Positions 11,218 through 22,829 of a DNA stretch of 64,000 nt are shown here, in pieces; the stretch's first letter is position 1; every line of letters begins with the position of its first letter. Under the pieces are notes generated by a model. The model did no database searches and was not told where the DNA came from. It saw nothing but the letters and a program-made list of their open reading frames with translations. The position numbers and the translations under genes were made by a program. Where the stretch lies: NCBI GenBank assembly GCA_006503535.1, contig QYRS01000001.1:2604001-2668000 (forward strand). Direction: 5' to 3'. The DNA comes from Arthrinium phaeospermum. Lineage: Eukaryota; Ascomycota; Sordariomycetes; Amphisphaeriales; Apiosporaceae.

Positions 11218-12658
11218 TCATTGCGACGTCTTGTCGGTCCGCTGCGCAAATTTCATCTGCTTCTTGTCCGAGACGTCAAACACAACCAGCAACTCCTCCA
11301 GGAAGGCATCGCCTAGTATGGACAGACCAACATTGGCACCCACGCCTGATATGCAATAGTCTCCATCGGCGGTAGCCTGCTTGGTTTCCGGCAGGATGAG
11401 GTTACTGGGGTGGATGGGTATGGCCTTGCCCCCTATACCGATTTCGACCTTGGGGGGCACTGCATCGCACCGCACGGCATAGGTCCCGGACCCGGCGTAT
11501 TCTGCCGGGGGCACGAAGAGATCGTTGATCGTCCGGGCCACGTCTTCAGGGAAGTAGTTGAGGGTGGTGCCGGTGTCAACCACCATGCCAGCCGGCTTGG
11601 GCCATGTCTGGTTCGTCTCTGTGTTGCTGACCCTCATGTTGTCGGGCATGATGCCGTAGTACATGTAGCGCTTCGGACCGCCGTTCACGCTCATCTACGC
11701 ATGCATGTTAGCAAGCATGTCCTCGGGCCACGAAAAGGCGCAAAGAAAGAGGAACTCCGTTCTCACTTGACGAATTGGCGTTGTAGCAAACTCTCCGGTC
11801 GTGACATTGGGAGGCACTCCCCCGAATGAAATGAACGAGCGGCCTTCATCGCGGGACATGGCCACGCTGAACAGCGGAGCGACCTTCTTCGACATGGTCT
11901 CCACGAGCGGGGCGTATTCTTTGGCTGTGGCAGGACTGTCGGTAGACGGATCCGAACCCGTGTACGAGGTAGTCAGCCCGCGCATACCCAAACCCAGTAT
12001 TCCACTGAAGATACCGTTGCCGCGGATGTCCGCTGATGTCACGAGGGACATTTGCTGCTTTTGGACTGTGATGCCGGCCACAGTGATGCTATTCAGAGAG
12101 CTTAGCCCTCGCCTTCCTGTGTATGCGTGCTGGTTCTAGCGAATTTGGATAACTCACTCCGCGTATCCCATATCGCCGTTGAGGGAGTCCCCGCCGCCAT
12201 ACGATATGTTCATATGCTCGTCAATCCTGCCGCCGGAGAAGTTTCCTGGGTAGGAGGGCCCAAAGTTGCAGGCGATTTGGTCTTGCTCCTGGTGCGACCG
12301 ATCGAGACATTTGAAGGTTGAGGACATGAGCCAAGTGTCGGCGCTTCCGGAGTCGGGGATCATAGACCAGTTCTTGCCCCCAATGCCTACCGACATGAGA
12401 TACTGCGTCTGCTTCGGTATGGGTCTTAGGGGCGGTGCCGGGACTGGTTTGCCTGAGTTGGAGTCCATCTTGGAGGCGGGATTCTTGGAGAGATTCACGG
12501 CTTGGGGGGATCCTCGAGAGGGGGTAATAAGTGTCTGTGACGACCAACCTCTCCTCGGCAAGAAAGTCCCGGGCCTCAAGGGGATTCTTCAGGGGGATTG
12601 ACCCTCCACCTTGGATCATGAGCCAGCAGAGCAGCCCCTGGACCGCGTGTTTGACCAT
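11218..12658 (-). CDS. Pepsin-like aspartic protease (family A1), with apparent frameshift
   Basis: Two-lobed aspartic endopeptidase of about 430 residues. Exons are 12658-12158, 12088-11767 and 11694-11218, with introns of 69 and 72 bp (GTGAGT and GTGAGA donors). Both catalytic motifs are visible: PDSGSADTWL in the first lobe (Ser in place of the usual Thr after Asp, which is tolerated in the family) and VDTGTTLNYFP in the second. The flap Tyr probably lies in NISYGGG. The N-terminus has a short hydrophobic stretch (QGLLCWLMIQGG) that may be a secretion signal, but it is weak. No GPI-like tail is seen. In exon 1 the frame is lost in a C6 run (about 12505-12510); dropping one C gives SRIPQAVNLSKNP and restores the mature region. 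The exons total 1300 nt, one over a multiple of three. Confidence 0.85.
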
Positions 12659-13562
12659 GGCCGAGGATGCCCAGTCTTGGATTGCGGGATATCAGCTTGG
12701 TGGAAGTCTGCAAAAAGAGATAACCAGAAGGAAAGAAAAAGTCAGGTGGAAGGAAACGGGCTTAGGAGACATATGATGATATGATAGCGGAGTTGCCGCA
12801 GTTGTATGCAGCTACGCTTCGCAAGGACTTGCACGGGCGTGACAAGAGACGGGCTTGGCTGTGTCAGCGAATGAAAAGGGCACAGGCGCAATATAGTTGC
12901 ATTGGGTGTCTAGCTACTTAACCATATTGCCAACACTTTACAATCCGTCCTCGAATCATAATGCCAGGCTGATTCGTCAAGGCGAGCCGGGGATTTACAC
13001 AACCTTGGCAGTGTTTCTGGGAAGATGCAGTTGTTGCTTCCTGCATGTATGTCATTCTTGCTTCCTGCAACTGTCACTCATGCCGAACCAGGGCAATGCT
13101 TTGAACTCTACGTGCAAGCTCTAGACCGAATTCAGCGCGGAGGGTACGGATGAGGTAATTACATGTAAATGACTATAATAATAAAGAAAACGGGACCTGT
13201 AATGATATGCATCAAAAACACCGAATGCTGAAGCTGGAGTAGGACTTGGACAGCAGCTGTTGCTCGCTATAAGTTGGTGCCCCACTATAATTTTGATATC
13301 CAAAAATGTCTTTGCCTGCGGGGACTGTCATTAGCATACCCAAACCTCCTACTTTAAACCGGCTAATACATCGCTGAGTCTATTTGGTTTACCTATGCTC
13401 TAGGATTTCGATTTGTATAAAAAGACTCTCATTTGGACCGTCGCAATTTGACACCAATTCGGCCAAAAGTGAGAGCGCGAGGTTGAAAAGACGCCCCGCT
13501 GCACTGGCAGTATCTCGCTGGGGGCCAGCAGCATTTGACGGGAGCCCATGACCAAAATCAAG
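12659..13562. other. Divergent intergenic region (protease and Elp5)
   Basis: About 0.9 kb of moderately AT-rich DNA holding the two divergent promoters. No gene is supported; a frame on the minus strand at 13389-13787 overlaps the first Elp5 exon and looks like its shadow. Confidence 0.5.
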
Positions 13563-14820
13563 ATGGCGCCCACAACCCAGCACTCGCGATCTCATGCCTT
13601 GCTTCTGTTCCAGAAGCTCCTGAACCTGCGCGATGGAGCCAGTCCGCTGACTCTCGTACTCGACACTCTGGAGCAGAGCGCCAAACCAGTAATCCGGGAA
13701 TTTGTGGCCAGAGCCAGGGTATGTCATGTCGGTAGTTGAGTTGTGGTCCCATGTTGCGCACAGCACGCAGTCTATTAGGCTGATCACGACTACGGCACCC
13801 TTTTATATAAACTAAGCGAGACTGACAGTCCTCGGCAGATCTCTAGAAGCAAGATTATCTTCGTCTCATTTGCAACCCTCAAGAAGCCAGCAGATGTAGA
13901 CATCTTCGTCAAGGCACGGGGCAAGACCCCCGAGGCCCTGCGTTCTGAGATCGTCTCGCATTATCCCACCGGAGCGCCGGGGCAAACCCACAGTGCGTCA
14001 CCCTTTCTTACCTGCTTTCCCCCACAGTCCTGTTGTTTCCATTACACATACACAGTAAGTATGTCGTTACTAACACTGAGGTTTTCGCACGATGTGCAGA
14101 AGTCCTGCTGATCTTCGACACCCTCAACCCCCTCTGCACCGCGATCCCCTCGCAGATGCCCCAAGTGCTGTCAAGTCTGATCACGGGCCCGGCGGTCAGC
14201 CTGGTGGCCACGTACCACACGGACGTGCCGCTGGTCCTGTCCCCGGGCTCCCTCGGCGAGTACGAGCCGCACCCGCTGACGGTGCTCTCGCACCTCGCGA
14301 CGGCGATCCTGCGGACCTCGAACCTGGGCCAGGCCGTGGAGCGCAAGCTGGCGCGGGACCGCAGCCTGGTCGAGCCCGAGTTCGGGCTGCGCGAGGGCCG
14401 CGAGGGCGTCCTGGTCGGGCTGCAGAAGCGACAAAGGGAGGTGGAGGGGCTGGTGGTGGACATGGAGATCCGCCGACGGAGCGGGCGCTCCGTCGCGGAG
14501 AAGTTCGTCCTGGTCTCGCCGCCACCTGGTGCGCCGCCGCTCCCGCGGCCAAAAGCAAGGTGGACACGGGGGCCCGGATATCGCTGTTGTCCGACCACCC
14601 TCTGCTCCGCGATGTCCATGAGCCGGCAGCCGAGGAGGGCGGCGAGGATGCCGAGACGACGTTCAGCCTGGGATTGACGGAGAAGCAGAGGAAGGACCGT
14701 GAGGGAATCGTATTGCCGTACTTTGATGCGCAGACGGACATAGGGGCTGGCGAGGGCGGGCGGATCTTGTACGAGATGGGTCGCGAAGACGACTTCGATG
14801 ACGAAGAGGATGAAATATAG
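13563..14820 (+). CDS. ELP5: Elongator complex subunit Elp5 (Iki1), with apparent frameshift
   Basis: RecA-like subunit of the Elp4-5-6 ring of Elongator, which modifies wobble uridine in tRNA. Exons are 13563-13718, 13839-13992 and 14100-14820 (introns 120 and 107 bp). The N-terminus, which includes RSHALLLFQKLLNLRDGASP and ends IREFVARA, and the C-terminus with TFSLGLTEKQRKDREGIVLP, IGAGEGGRILYEMG and a DDFDDEEDEI tail are diagnostic of fungal Elp5. An in-frame ATG lies 15 bp upstream (13548), but the one at 13563 gives the usual MAPTTQHSR start. In exon 3 the frame is lost around 14540-14550; adding one base in the CCC run gives PPLPAAKSKVDTG and leads into the conserved C-terminus. The exons total one base short of a multiple of three. 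The corrected product is about 343 residues. Confidence 0.88.
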
Positions 14821-15184
14821 ATGCCAAGACAAGCCAAGTAAAATCAATAAATACCGAATACCCCTTACTCAACTCACAATGTTGGCCGTCTTACAAACCT
14901 CATATATTGTAAGGCAATGGTGCTTAACCTGCGCTTTACATCCTTCAGTGCAAATAGGGGATATCAGAATCATCAGCACAGACATAGATGACGTTTGACG
15001 TGATCTCAGCATGTTCATTATAGTACATCGTAGATAGCAGCTGCTCACGGACTCTTCCGGTCTGCTTGTCCAGCTGAACCATATCTATTTTGGGAATGCC
15101 AAACCCATGCACGCTACGCCTGCAGCTATCGTCATGTCCGTCGTCTGTAGTATTTCGAGTTCATTTCGTGTGCTGCAGCCCTCT
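14821..15184. other. Convergent intergenic region
   Basis: The 3' flanks of Elp5 and the proteasome subunit gene. No coding potential seen. Confidence 0.5.
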
Positions 15185-16169
15185 TTACTCGTCGACCTGC
15201 ATGCCCTCGCCCTCGGCAGCGTCCCCACCCGCCTCCGCATCATCGGCCACGCTGTTGATCCACTCCTTGACCTCGGGGCCGTCGTGGACCTTGAAGTACT
15301 CCAAGTTCTTCTTGCCGGCCTCCTTCACGCCCACGACGCCCACGCTGGTGTTCTCGAGCGTCAGCTCCTTGTCCTGGACGAGGGTCTCCTTGAGGGCGCG
15401 CAGGCCGTGCTTGACGAGCTCGTCGCGGCCGCAGTCGGGGAAGTGCTCGGCGTTCTTCTCGAGGTATGTCCGGGCCATCTGGGAGCGGGCACCGATGGCG
15501 CAGGCCACCATCTCCTGGGTCATGCCACTAGGCTGGAACTCGAACAGGTGGGGGCCCGTCTCGTCGATGCCGGCGATCAGCAGGCCGACGCCGTACGGCC
15601 GCTTGCCATACTGCTGTGTTTGATCTGCGCCTTGTCGCCGATGGACTGCACCAGAGACTCCACCGGCATCGCGCGGTCGTACGTCAGCCGTTGCGACAGG
15701 CACTGGTTCTTCATGAAGTTGGACAGGACGCGGGCGTCGGATGTGAGGCCGGCGATGGCCAGACCGACGTGCTCGTCGACGGCGAACAGCTTCTTCTGGT
15801 ACGAGGAGAGTTCTTCGGCATTACGCTACGCAGAGAAAGAATCATGTTAGTCAACTTAAGCAATTCGAATGGAGCTTCAGGTCGATTTGTAGACAAGATG
15901 CATGTATGACGGCGGTGATAGTGGGGAGAAGTCGGGTCGTCGTACCTTGATAGCAACTAGTACTGCGTGTGTCTTGCTTGTCAGACCAACCACAACCGAA
16001 CCTTGCTTCACGGCCTCGGCGGCATATTCGACCTGGAATATTCTTCCTTGCGGAGAGCTGGGAGAGAGAAGTCGTGTTAGCGAAGAGGCCCCATTCACTG
16101 GTACAAACAGGTGCGGGTGCCCAAAGCTTACAATGTGACGGAATCGTTATCGTAGTTGTTCCGGAACAT
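15185..16169 (-). CDS. PRE5: 20S proteasome alpha-6 subunit (PSMA1/Pre5), with apparent frameshift
   Basis: Structural alpha-ring subunit of the 20S core. Exons are 16169-16132, 16057-15946 and 15825-15185, with introns of 74 and 120 bp. The N-terminus begins [12 protein letters not shown] and continues [20 protein letters not shown], the alpha-subunit signature that gates the pore. Then come [25 protein letters not shown] and [14 protein letters not shown], which identify the PSMA1/Pre5 orthologue. The acidic tail (EGEGMQVDE) is usual for fungal members. Exon 3 loses frame at an A-run (TTT on the plus strand at 15619-15621): one extra A turns QIKHSSM into the expected [13 protein letters not shown]. 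Exon 3 is one base short. Because Pre5 is essential in yeast and normally single copy, a real frameshift is very unlikely. Corrected length is about 263 residues. Confidence 0.93.
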
Positions 16170-16782
16170 TGTGGCAATTCGTCAGGAATTTGGCGAGGAA
16201 TATGATATGTTGTTGCGAGACTCGAGGCGTGGTGGAAGGTAAGTGGGTGTGGTGGTGAGTTGGTGTTCTGGGAATACTGGTATCACAAGGCTGATCTGGA
16301 GGGACGTCGGTTGGCGAGGCAGACGAACTTACGCAGCTGCTACCTACACTACAAGGTCGAGCTGAGAGAGTGGGAGCTCTCCCCTTGTGGTTTAGCGGAG
16401 AGCGCAGCCAGCAGCGGTTGGAGAGGGAGCTACAGCGCTTGTGAGTGGATAGCCCGTGCCACAAAGGCTTTCTCAGGCACTCAGCTTCTTACACCGATCA
16501 CTCCCAGACAACTGTGGCTCAAGCTTCCACTCCGACCCGACAGGCTGACGCAACTCGCTACTTTATGCCTGCTCCTGGACTTTATTTGGGTACCTGATGC
16601 TGGTCGATTGATTGACTGAGCTGCATCCAAGATCCCGACTGCCCGACCCAACTACTACTACGCGCAGCCTCACAACATCACCTTTCCGACGACGCCAACC
16701 TATCCCTCCCGGTCCTACAAACGAAACCGAAACACCCGGCACCAGCTTCGATCAAAACATTTCAAAACATCAAACCGCCACG
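16170..16782. promoter_or_regulatory. Divergent promoter region, PRE5 / VPS55
   Basis: 613 bp between the start codons of the proteasome subunit (minus) and Vps55 (plus). I searched by eye for proteasome-associated control elements and saw none I would defend. The segment nearest VPS55 is rich in CCC/ACC and AAC, typical of fungal 5' leaders. Confidence 0.5.
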
Positions 16783-17246
16783 ATGCCGACCGCGGGCCTC
16801 AAGACGATTATCGCGCTCTCCTTCGTGCTGGCCGTTGGCTTCCTGCTCGTCATCCTGTCATGCGCCCTCTTCAAAGTCTACTACCCGCTGCTCGTCGTCG
16901 GCACCTACGTGCTCGCGCCCGTACCCAACTGGATCGCCAGCCACTGCGCCAACCCGGATGACTTCGTCGAGAGCTCGGGCAATGCCGTCTTGGACCTCGG
17001 CCGCTTCTGCACGGGTTTCATGGTGTTGATGGGCATCGGTAAGTCCCAGAGTTACAGAGTGTTGCTGCCTCCGGAATTATACTTTTACTAACGACATGGA
17101 CCACTCATCCAGCTCTGCCTGTTGTCCTCACGCATGCCGCCCTGATCAGCATTCCCGCGATGTTCATGAGTATCCTTGGTGGACTGTTGATTTACGGAAC
17201 TATCGTCAGCTTCGGCATGTTCTTCACGGAAGAGCAGGAGTTTTAA
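16783..17246 (+). CDS. VPS55: Vps55-family endosomal membrane protein (LEPROT homologue)
   Basis: Small four-helix membrane protein acting in late endosome to vacuole traffic, in yeast in complex with Vps68. Exon 1 is 16783-17038 and exon 2 is 17113-17246, with a 74-bp intron (GTAAGT...CCAG). The product is 129 residues. Predicted membrane segments are TIIALSFVLAVGFLLVILSC, YYPLLVVGTYVLAPVPNW, the region around FCTGFMVLMGIGLPVVLTHA, and a last helix containing GGLLIYGTIVSFGMFF. The block VLAPVPNWI is the most recognisable family match, and the protein ends TEEQEF. The frame is intact. Confidence 0.92.
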
Positions 17247-17260
17247 TCAAGGAGCGCAAT

Positions 17261-17282
17261 CGAAACGAAACGAAACGAAACG
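17261..17282. repeat. CGAAA pentanucleotide repeat
   Basis: Four tandem CGAAA units just after the Vps55 stop codon, so in its 3' UTR. Confidence 0.9.
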
Positions 17283-17513
17283 CAGGTTGTTTGTTTCCGG
17301 GGTACTCAGTCTGTATGATATAATATCGGCCAACAGCATGGTGTATAGGGGCATTGGGAAAGAGCCTGGTCAGCATTTGAATAAGTCTTGGTTTTCATGT
17401 GTTTTCCATTGGTATCGATCGACCATAGGTCTAGATGCCTCTAATGCACGTCAAATATAGAAGAACATTGTCAACCTTTGGTCTTTAATCTAAAGGGGGG
17501 GACACCGCCCCTA

Positions 17514-18315
17514 TCATTGGTTGTCCCATGACAAGCCGTACCGGGCCTCTGAGACCTTGTAGTTGCGAAGAGCCTCAATCGCACCTTTCGCGTCCGTCGC
17601 CGTAACCAAGATGTCAGCGTTTGCATCTTTGACGAATCCTTCCACGACCGACTTCTTGAGCCATTGCAATAAACCGTCGTAGAAGCCGTTGATGTTGAGT
17701 ACGCAGACGCCCTTGTCATGGATCCCCAACTGGTTCCAAGTGGCGGTCTCGAGCAATTCCTCCATGGTGCCGAAGCCTCCTGACAGCGCAATGAAGCCGC
17801 TACCCGGGGCGGACTCGAGCACTTCTTGCGCCATCATCTTCTTGCGCGTGTGCATATCCTTGACGACCGTTGTCTTGCCGTACACGTTCTCCTCGGGGAG
17901 ATGGTAGCCGTTGGAATCCGTCTGGTTGGAGTACGTATCGTCGCGCTCCCACTTCACAAGTGCCTCCGGGATAATGCCGTGGACCGCGGCAGGCCCGGAA
18001 ATCGAGACGATCGTCTTGGCCACCTCGCCCATCAGGCCGACGGTACCGCCTCCGTACACTGGCGCAATGTTAGCTGACGCAGTAATTTAGCGGGTTCCAA
18101 GTGGGCATGACTCACCTAGGGATGTTGTTCTCAGCCATCAACTTGCCCAGCTCGCGCGCCGCTTGAAGATGCGCCGGGTCATTGCCCTTAGCAGAACCAC
18201 AGTAAACGCATATCTTGACCTTTCGCGAAGGCGCGTTGGGATTGAGGCTCGAGGACGGCGTCGAAGTCCGCGACGCCTGGAACGACGGTAGGGGGGAAGC
18301 GCCACCTGATTCCAT
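17514..18315 (-). CDS. LOG-family phosphoribohydrolase (lysine-decarboxylase-like fold)
   Basis: Rossmann-fold enzyme of the LOG / TIGR00730 family. Plant and bacterial members release free cytokinin from nucleotide precursors or hydrolyse AMP-type nucleotides; the fungal substrate is not established. Exon 1 is 18315-18116 (disordered Ser/Pro-rich N-terminus, then KICVYCGSAKGNDPAHL). Exon 2 is 18058-17514, with YGGGTVGLMGEVA, MHTRKKMM and SGGFGTMEELLE, the variant of the PGGxGTxxE catalytic motif in which Ser replaces Pro. Phases do not match across the 57-bp intron: exon 1 ends with two spare bases, while exon 2 needs one. Fungal relatives commonly read NIxLVYGGG here, so a loss of two bases (or gain of one) at about 18117-18121 would explain it. 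About 248 residues after correction. Confidence 0.85.
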
Positions 18316-19073
18316 GTTGCTTGGGAGGTTTTGTGACGAATGCGATAGAAGGAGGTCCACGAACAATCGCAGGTATCTTGGGAAAATACGTAGGTAGCTT
18401 TGGGTTTGTAGGATCGTCGCACAAGGATCCTGCGAGTTTACTTTCGGGTAGCAATGGGGAAGTGAGAGAGAAATGAGTGAGAAGCGAGGGCGGGTGCTAG
18501 AAAGAAGCCAATCCAACAGCTACGATTCTGAGCTTAGGATACCAAGCCACAATGATAAGTCGTTTTGCTTCTTAGAACACAGCAAGTCAATGCGTTGATG
18601 GCTTGGGATTATTACACAAAATCTGTTTGGTAGAACACGGAGATCGCGATGGGATACGGGACTATAAATACTCTCGGTGACATGCGGATAAGTGCTGCCT
18701 GTGCCAGTCATCTTTGCGACAGTCGGTGGATCGAAATCCGGAATGAAGCCGTGAGCATGCAAGCTGTTGAGCCATCGCCAATGACGTCCCCTGGCCAGCC
18801 TGGGGCATATAGGCGGTATGCTAGGCGTGCCAGGACCCAAAGTAAGGGTTAGGTACATGAGGTCGAAGAGACGGTAAGCATCGGCCTGATTCTCTCTGGA
18901 TACCAAGACTCTACCGAGACATATTGGTAGAATAGACCAAGTGACAATCGCCCAGCTGAAAGATTTTGGTCAGCGGACAATATGCCAGGCCGAGTCCAAG
19001 CTGCTGGAGTGAGGTAAGGGTCGATCAAGGGTTCAGTATCGATCAATGGGTACCTTAGGTACGCCTAATAGAG
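18316..19073. other. Intergenic flank left of the AT-rich island
   Basis: The promoter side of the LOG gene up to the island edge. Base composition is normal right up to position 19073, so there is no visible leakage of the AT bias. No gene supported. Confidence 0.55.
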
Positions 19074-19102
19074 CCATAGCGCGCCACCCCCGGTTTTAAA
19101 AG
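19074..19102 (+). repeat. Left terminal inverted repeat of the AT-rich island
   Basis: Reads CCATAGCGCGCCACCCCC followed by GGTTTTAAAAG. Reverse-complemented, it matches 30239-30267 at 26 of 29 positions, with weaker similarity continuing about 20 bases inward. The outer CCA may belong to the target site rather than the element. Confidence 0.85.
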
Positions 19103-19269
19103 CATATCAGACAGCCTTCTCAGAATTGAACGGGATCACGCATGTACCTCATCATATTAAATCGGTAAAATGATAGTTGCAATTGTATTAGAAAATGCAC
19201 TATTTCCCTTATCGGTTAGTGCTATGTAGGTATATTTATTTATTTAGGTATAACTATTACCTTAGTAGG

Positions 19270-19510
19270 TAATATTAATTAGCTTAATATAGTAGTAATG
19301 TTAAATAATAAAGTTTATTTATCTATAGTATAAAAATATTATATTCTTTAAATCTAAGCTTTTATATTAATTATCCCTTTGATTTTAATTTTATTTACTT
19401 TTAATAACTTAAACTTTTAATTTTTAAATAATTTAAACTTATTTATAATATAATAATATTAACTTTAATATCGTTATATTTACCTTTTAATATATCCTTT
19501 TAATAAAAAT
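19270..19510 (+). repeat. Direct repeat X, left copy
   Basis: About 0.2 kb that aligns colinearly with 28100-28330. Shared anchors include the stretches around CTTTTATATTAATTATCC and TTTAATTTTTAAATAATTTA. Differences are mainly C/T and G/A, as expected after RIP. Edges are approximate. Confidence 0.7.
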
Positions 19511-20839
19511 AATTATTAATAAAGTTTATAATAAGTTTATTATATTTAAATTTTATTTTCTTTTATTATCGATTTTATTTAATAAAGAATTTAAAATATA
19601 TATATTTTATATTTAATTAATTAATTATTTTTTTATTATTTAATTTTAATTTTTATATAACCTTTTTTTTATAATTTATTTAAAATTTAATATTTTTTTA
19701 TCCTTTACTTTAAATTTATTTAAATATTATTTATTATTTTATTTAATCTTTTTAATAAATATTCTACTTTTTAATAAATACTAATTACTTTACTTTATTA
19801 AACTTTATAATTATTTTTCTTTTTTAATAATAATAATTATTTAATATATTTTTAAACTTATACTTTATTTAACTTACTTTTTTTATTATATTATTTTTAT
19901 TTTTTAATTATTTAAATTAATTTTTAACCTTTATTAATTATTTATTTCTTTATTTTATTAATTAATCTTTTCTTTTATTATTATTCCTTATTAATTATTA
20001 ATTAATTTTATTTATACCTTTTTTTAATTAATTTATTTTATTACTTTATTTATTATTTTATTATTTTATTATAATAAATAACGATTTTTAATTTATTCCT
20101 CTTTAAAATATTCCTTATATATCTTATTTAATCGAAATATATAAGTTATAAAACTTTAATAATTTCCTAATTTATTATTTTTTATTAATAAATTCCTTTT
20201 TTTTTAAATTTTTTATTTTATTTAATTTTTTAATTTAATATATTATTAATTTTAATATTTCTTTTATAATTTTATTTATTATTAAATAAATACTTTTTAT
20301 ACCTTTTTTTATAACCTTTTTTTTATTTATATTTTAATTTTTTTTTAATTATAATAATTATATTTAAAATTTTGTAATAACTTTTAAAAATTTTAATTTA
20401 TTTATTATCGCTTATTTATTTCTATATTATTACCGTTATAAATTTTAATTTATATTTATAAGTTTAAATAAAAACCGTTTTTAAAATTATATATATCTTT
20501 TATATTTTTTATATTTAATATTTTATCTTTAATTTTTAATTAATATATTTAATTTAATTATTATAATTTTTAATTATAAATATTTATTTATTCCTTTTTT
20601 TTAATTATTTATTTTATTATATATAAACTTTTTTTTATTAATTATTTTATTTATTAATTATTTAATTATATTAATTTAATTTTTATTTTATTTATTAATT
20701 TAATTTTAACCGTTTTTATTATTATTTTAATTTTAATTTAATAAATTTTAAGTTTATTTTAAATAATATAATTTATTATTTAATTAAATAAACGTTTTTA
20801 TTTATATTATAAATATTATTTTAAGAAATTATTAAAATA

Positions 20840-22100
20840 TAATAATTATTATTTATTTAAATTTTTTTTTTTTTTTAATATATTTATATATAATTAATAT
20901 AAATAATAAAAAATAAAAATAATAATATAAATTAATAATAATTTTATATTAAAATAAATAGGTATTTTAAATAATAAAATTAAAAAAATTAAGTTTTTAA
21001 TAATAATAAATAATAAATATTAAATTATTTTTTTATTATAACCTTTAATTATAATATTTATTATTTTTATAATATAAAATTTAAAATAAACTCGAAGTTT
21101 ATAATAATATATTTTAATTATTAAAAAAAAATTATTTATTATATTATATAAGTTTAAATTTATTAAAAATTATTTATATTAAATAATAAAGTTTTTAAAA
21201 TTAACGTATATAAATATCGATTTTATATAAGTTTTTAAAGAAAATTTTTAAAAGTAAATATAAATTTTTACGATAACGCTTTTTAAAATTTATAATTAAT
21301 TTTTTTTTATTATATATATATATATATATATTATTATTTATTATTTAATTTTAATTTTTATTATTATTAAATATATATAATTATTTAAATTTTAATATTT
21401 ATTTATATATTTATAATAAATATTAATATTAATAACGATATTATATTATATATATTTATAAAAACGTTTTTAATAATTTTAAAAAAATTATTTTATTAAT
21501 TATATATTATAATATTTTAAAATATATATTTTATTAAATTTATTAATCGATTAAAATTAATATATTTTAATATTATTAAAGTTATTAATAATATAATATT
21601 TTAAAAATTAAAATAAAAAATAATTTTATTTATATTTTTTTTTTTTATTTTTAATAAAAAATAAAAGTAAAAAAAAAAAATTAAAAAACGATTAATTATT
21701 TTATATTTTAATAATAAATATTACGTTTTTATAAAATTAAAAAAAATTATATAAATAAAAATAAAAGTTACGTTAATTTTTAATCGTTATTTAAAAACTC
21801 GTTAAAATAAAATAATAAATAAATAATATTAAAACGTTAATAATAAAAATAAAATTAAAAAAATTAAAATTAATAAATAATTTTTTAATATATATTATTA
21901 TTAATTTATTATTAATTAATTATTATATAATTAATTATTTATATATTTATTTAATTTAATTTATATAAAAATAATAAATTTTATATAATTTTTTTTTTAA
22001 TAAATAATAAATTAACGTTTTTTATAAACGATAATAATTATTATTATTATAAATTTTTTTATAATTTATATAATTTTAAAAAATAAAAATTTTAATTTAA
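20840..22100 (-). repeat. ~1.2 kb repeat unit, copy A (inverted)
   Basis: The reverse complement of this stretch aligns with 28640-29890. Anchors are AAATAAATAGGTATTTTAAA, the segment containing ATAAATATCGATTTTATATA, and ATTAACGTTTT near its right end. It is more degraded than copy C. Edges are approximate because of low complexity. Confidence 0.75.
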
Positions 22101-22829
22101 TTAATAATAAAATTTTTATTTTTTATAATATAAATTATAAATTATTAATTTAAATTTAAATTTAATATTAATTCTTATTTTAAAACTTTTAATTTTAAAA
22201 TATAAAAATTTTATATATTAATTAATTTTTAAAATTCTTATTTATTACTTTTAAATAACTTTTTTTTTTTAAAATTTTAAATTAAAATTATTTTTTAATA
22301 TTTAATTTAATTAAATATTATTTATTATAAATTAAAATATTATTATATAAATTCCTTATCTTTTATTTATTTCGTTTTAATATTAATTTTTTATTATTTT
22401 ATTTTATTAAAATTCTTAATTTTTTATAAATTTATTAATATTTTTTTTTTAATAATTTTTTTTTTAATATTTTTTATTTTTAATTATTAATAAATATTAA
22501 ATTTTTTATTAATAATAATTTAATTAAATCGTTTATTAATATTATAATTATTAATTAATTTAAACTTTTATTTTTATTTTTAAATTTAATTTAAAATTTA
22601 ATCGATTTTTAAAATAATAATTTAATAATAATTATTATATATTTTAAATTTAACGTTTATTTAATTTAATATTTATAATATAAAATTTATTTATATATAT
22701 AATTATTTTAATTAATTAATTAATAATTAATAATTTAATTTTAATTATTAATATTATTATTATTTTTATTTATTAATTTTTTATAAAATTAATTTATTAT
22801 ATAAATTAATAAATATTTTTAAAATTTCT

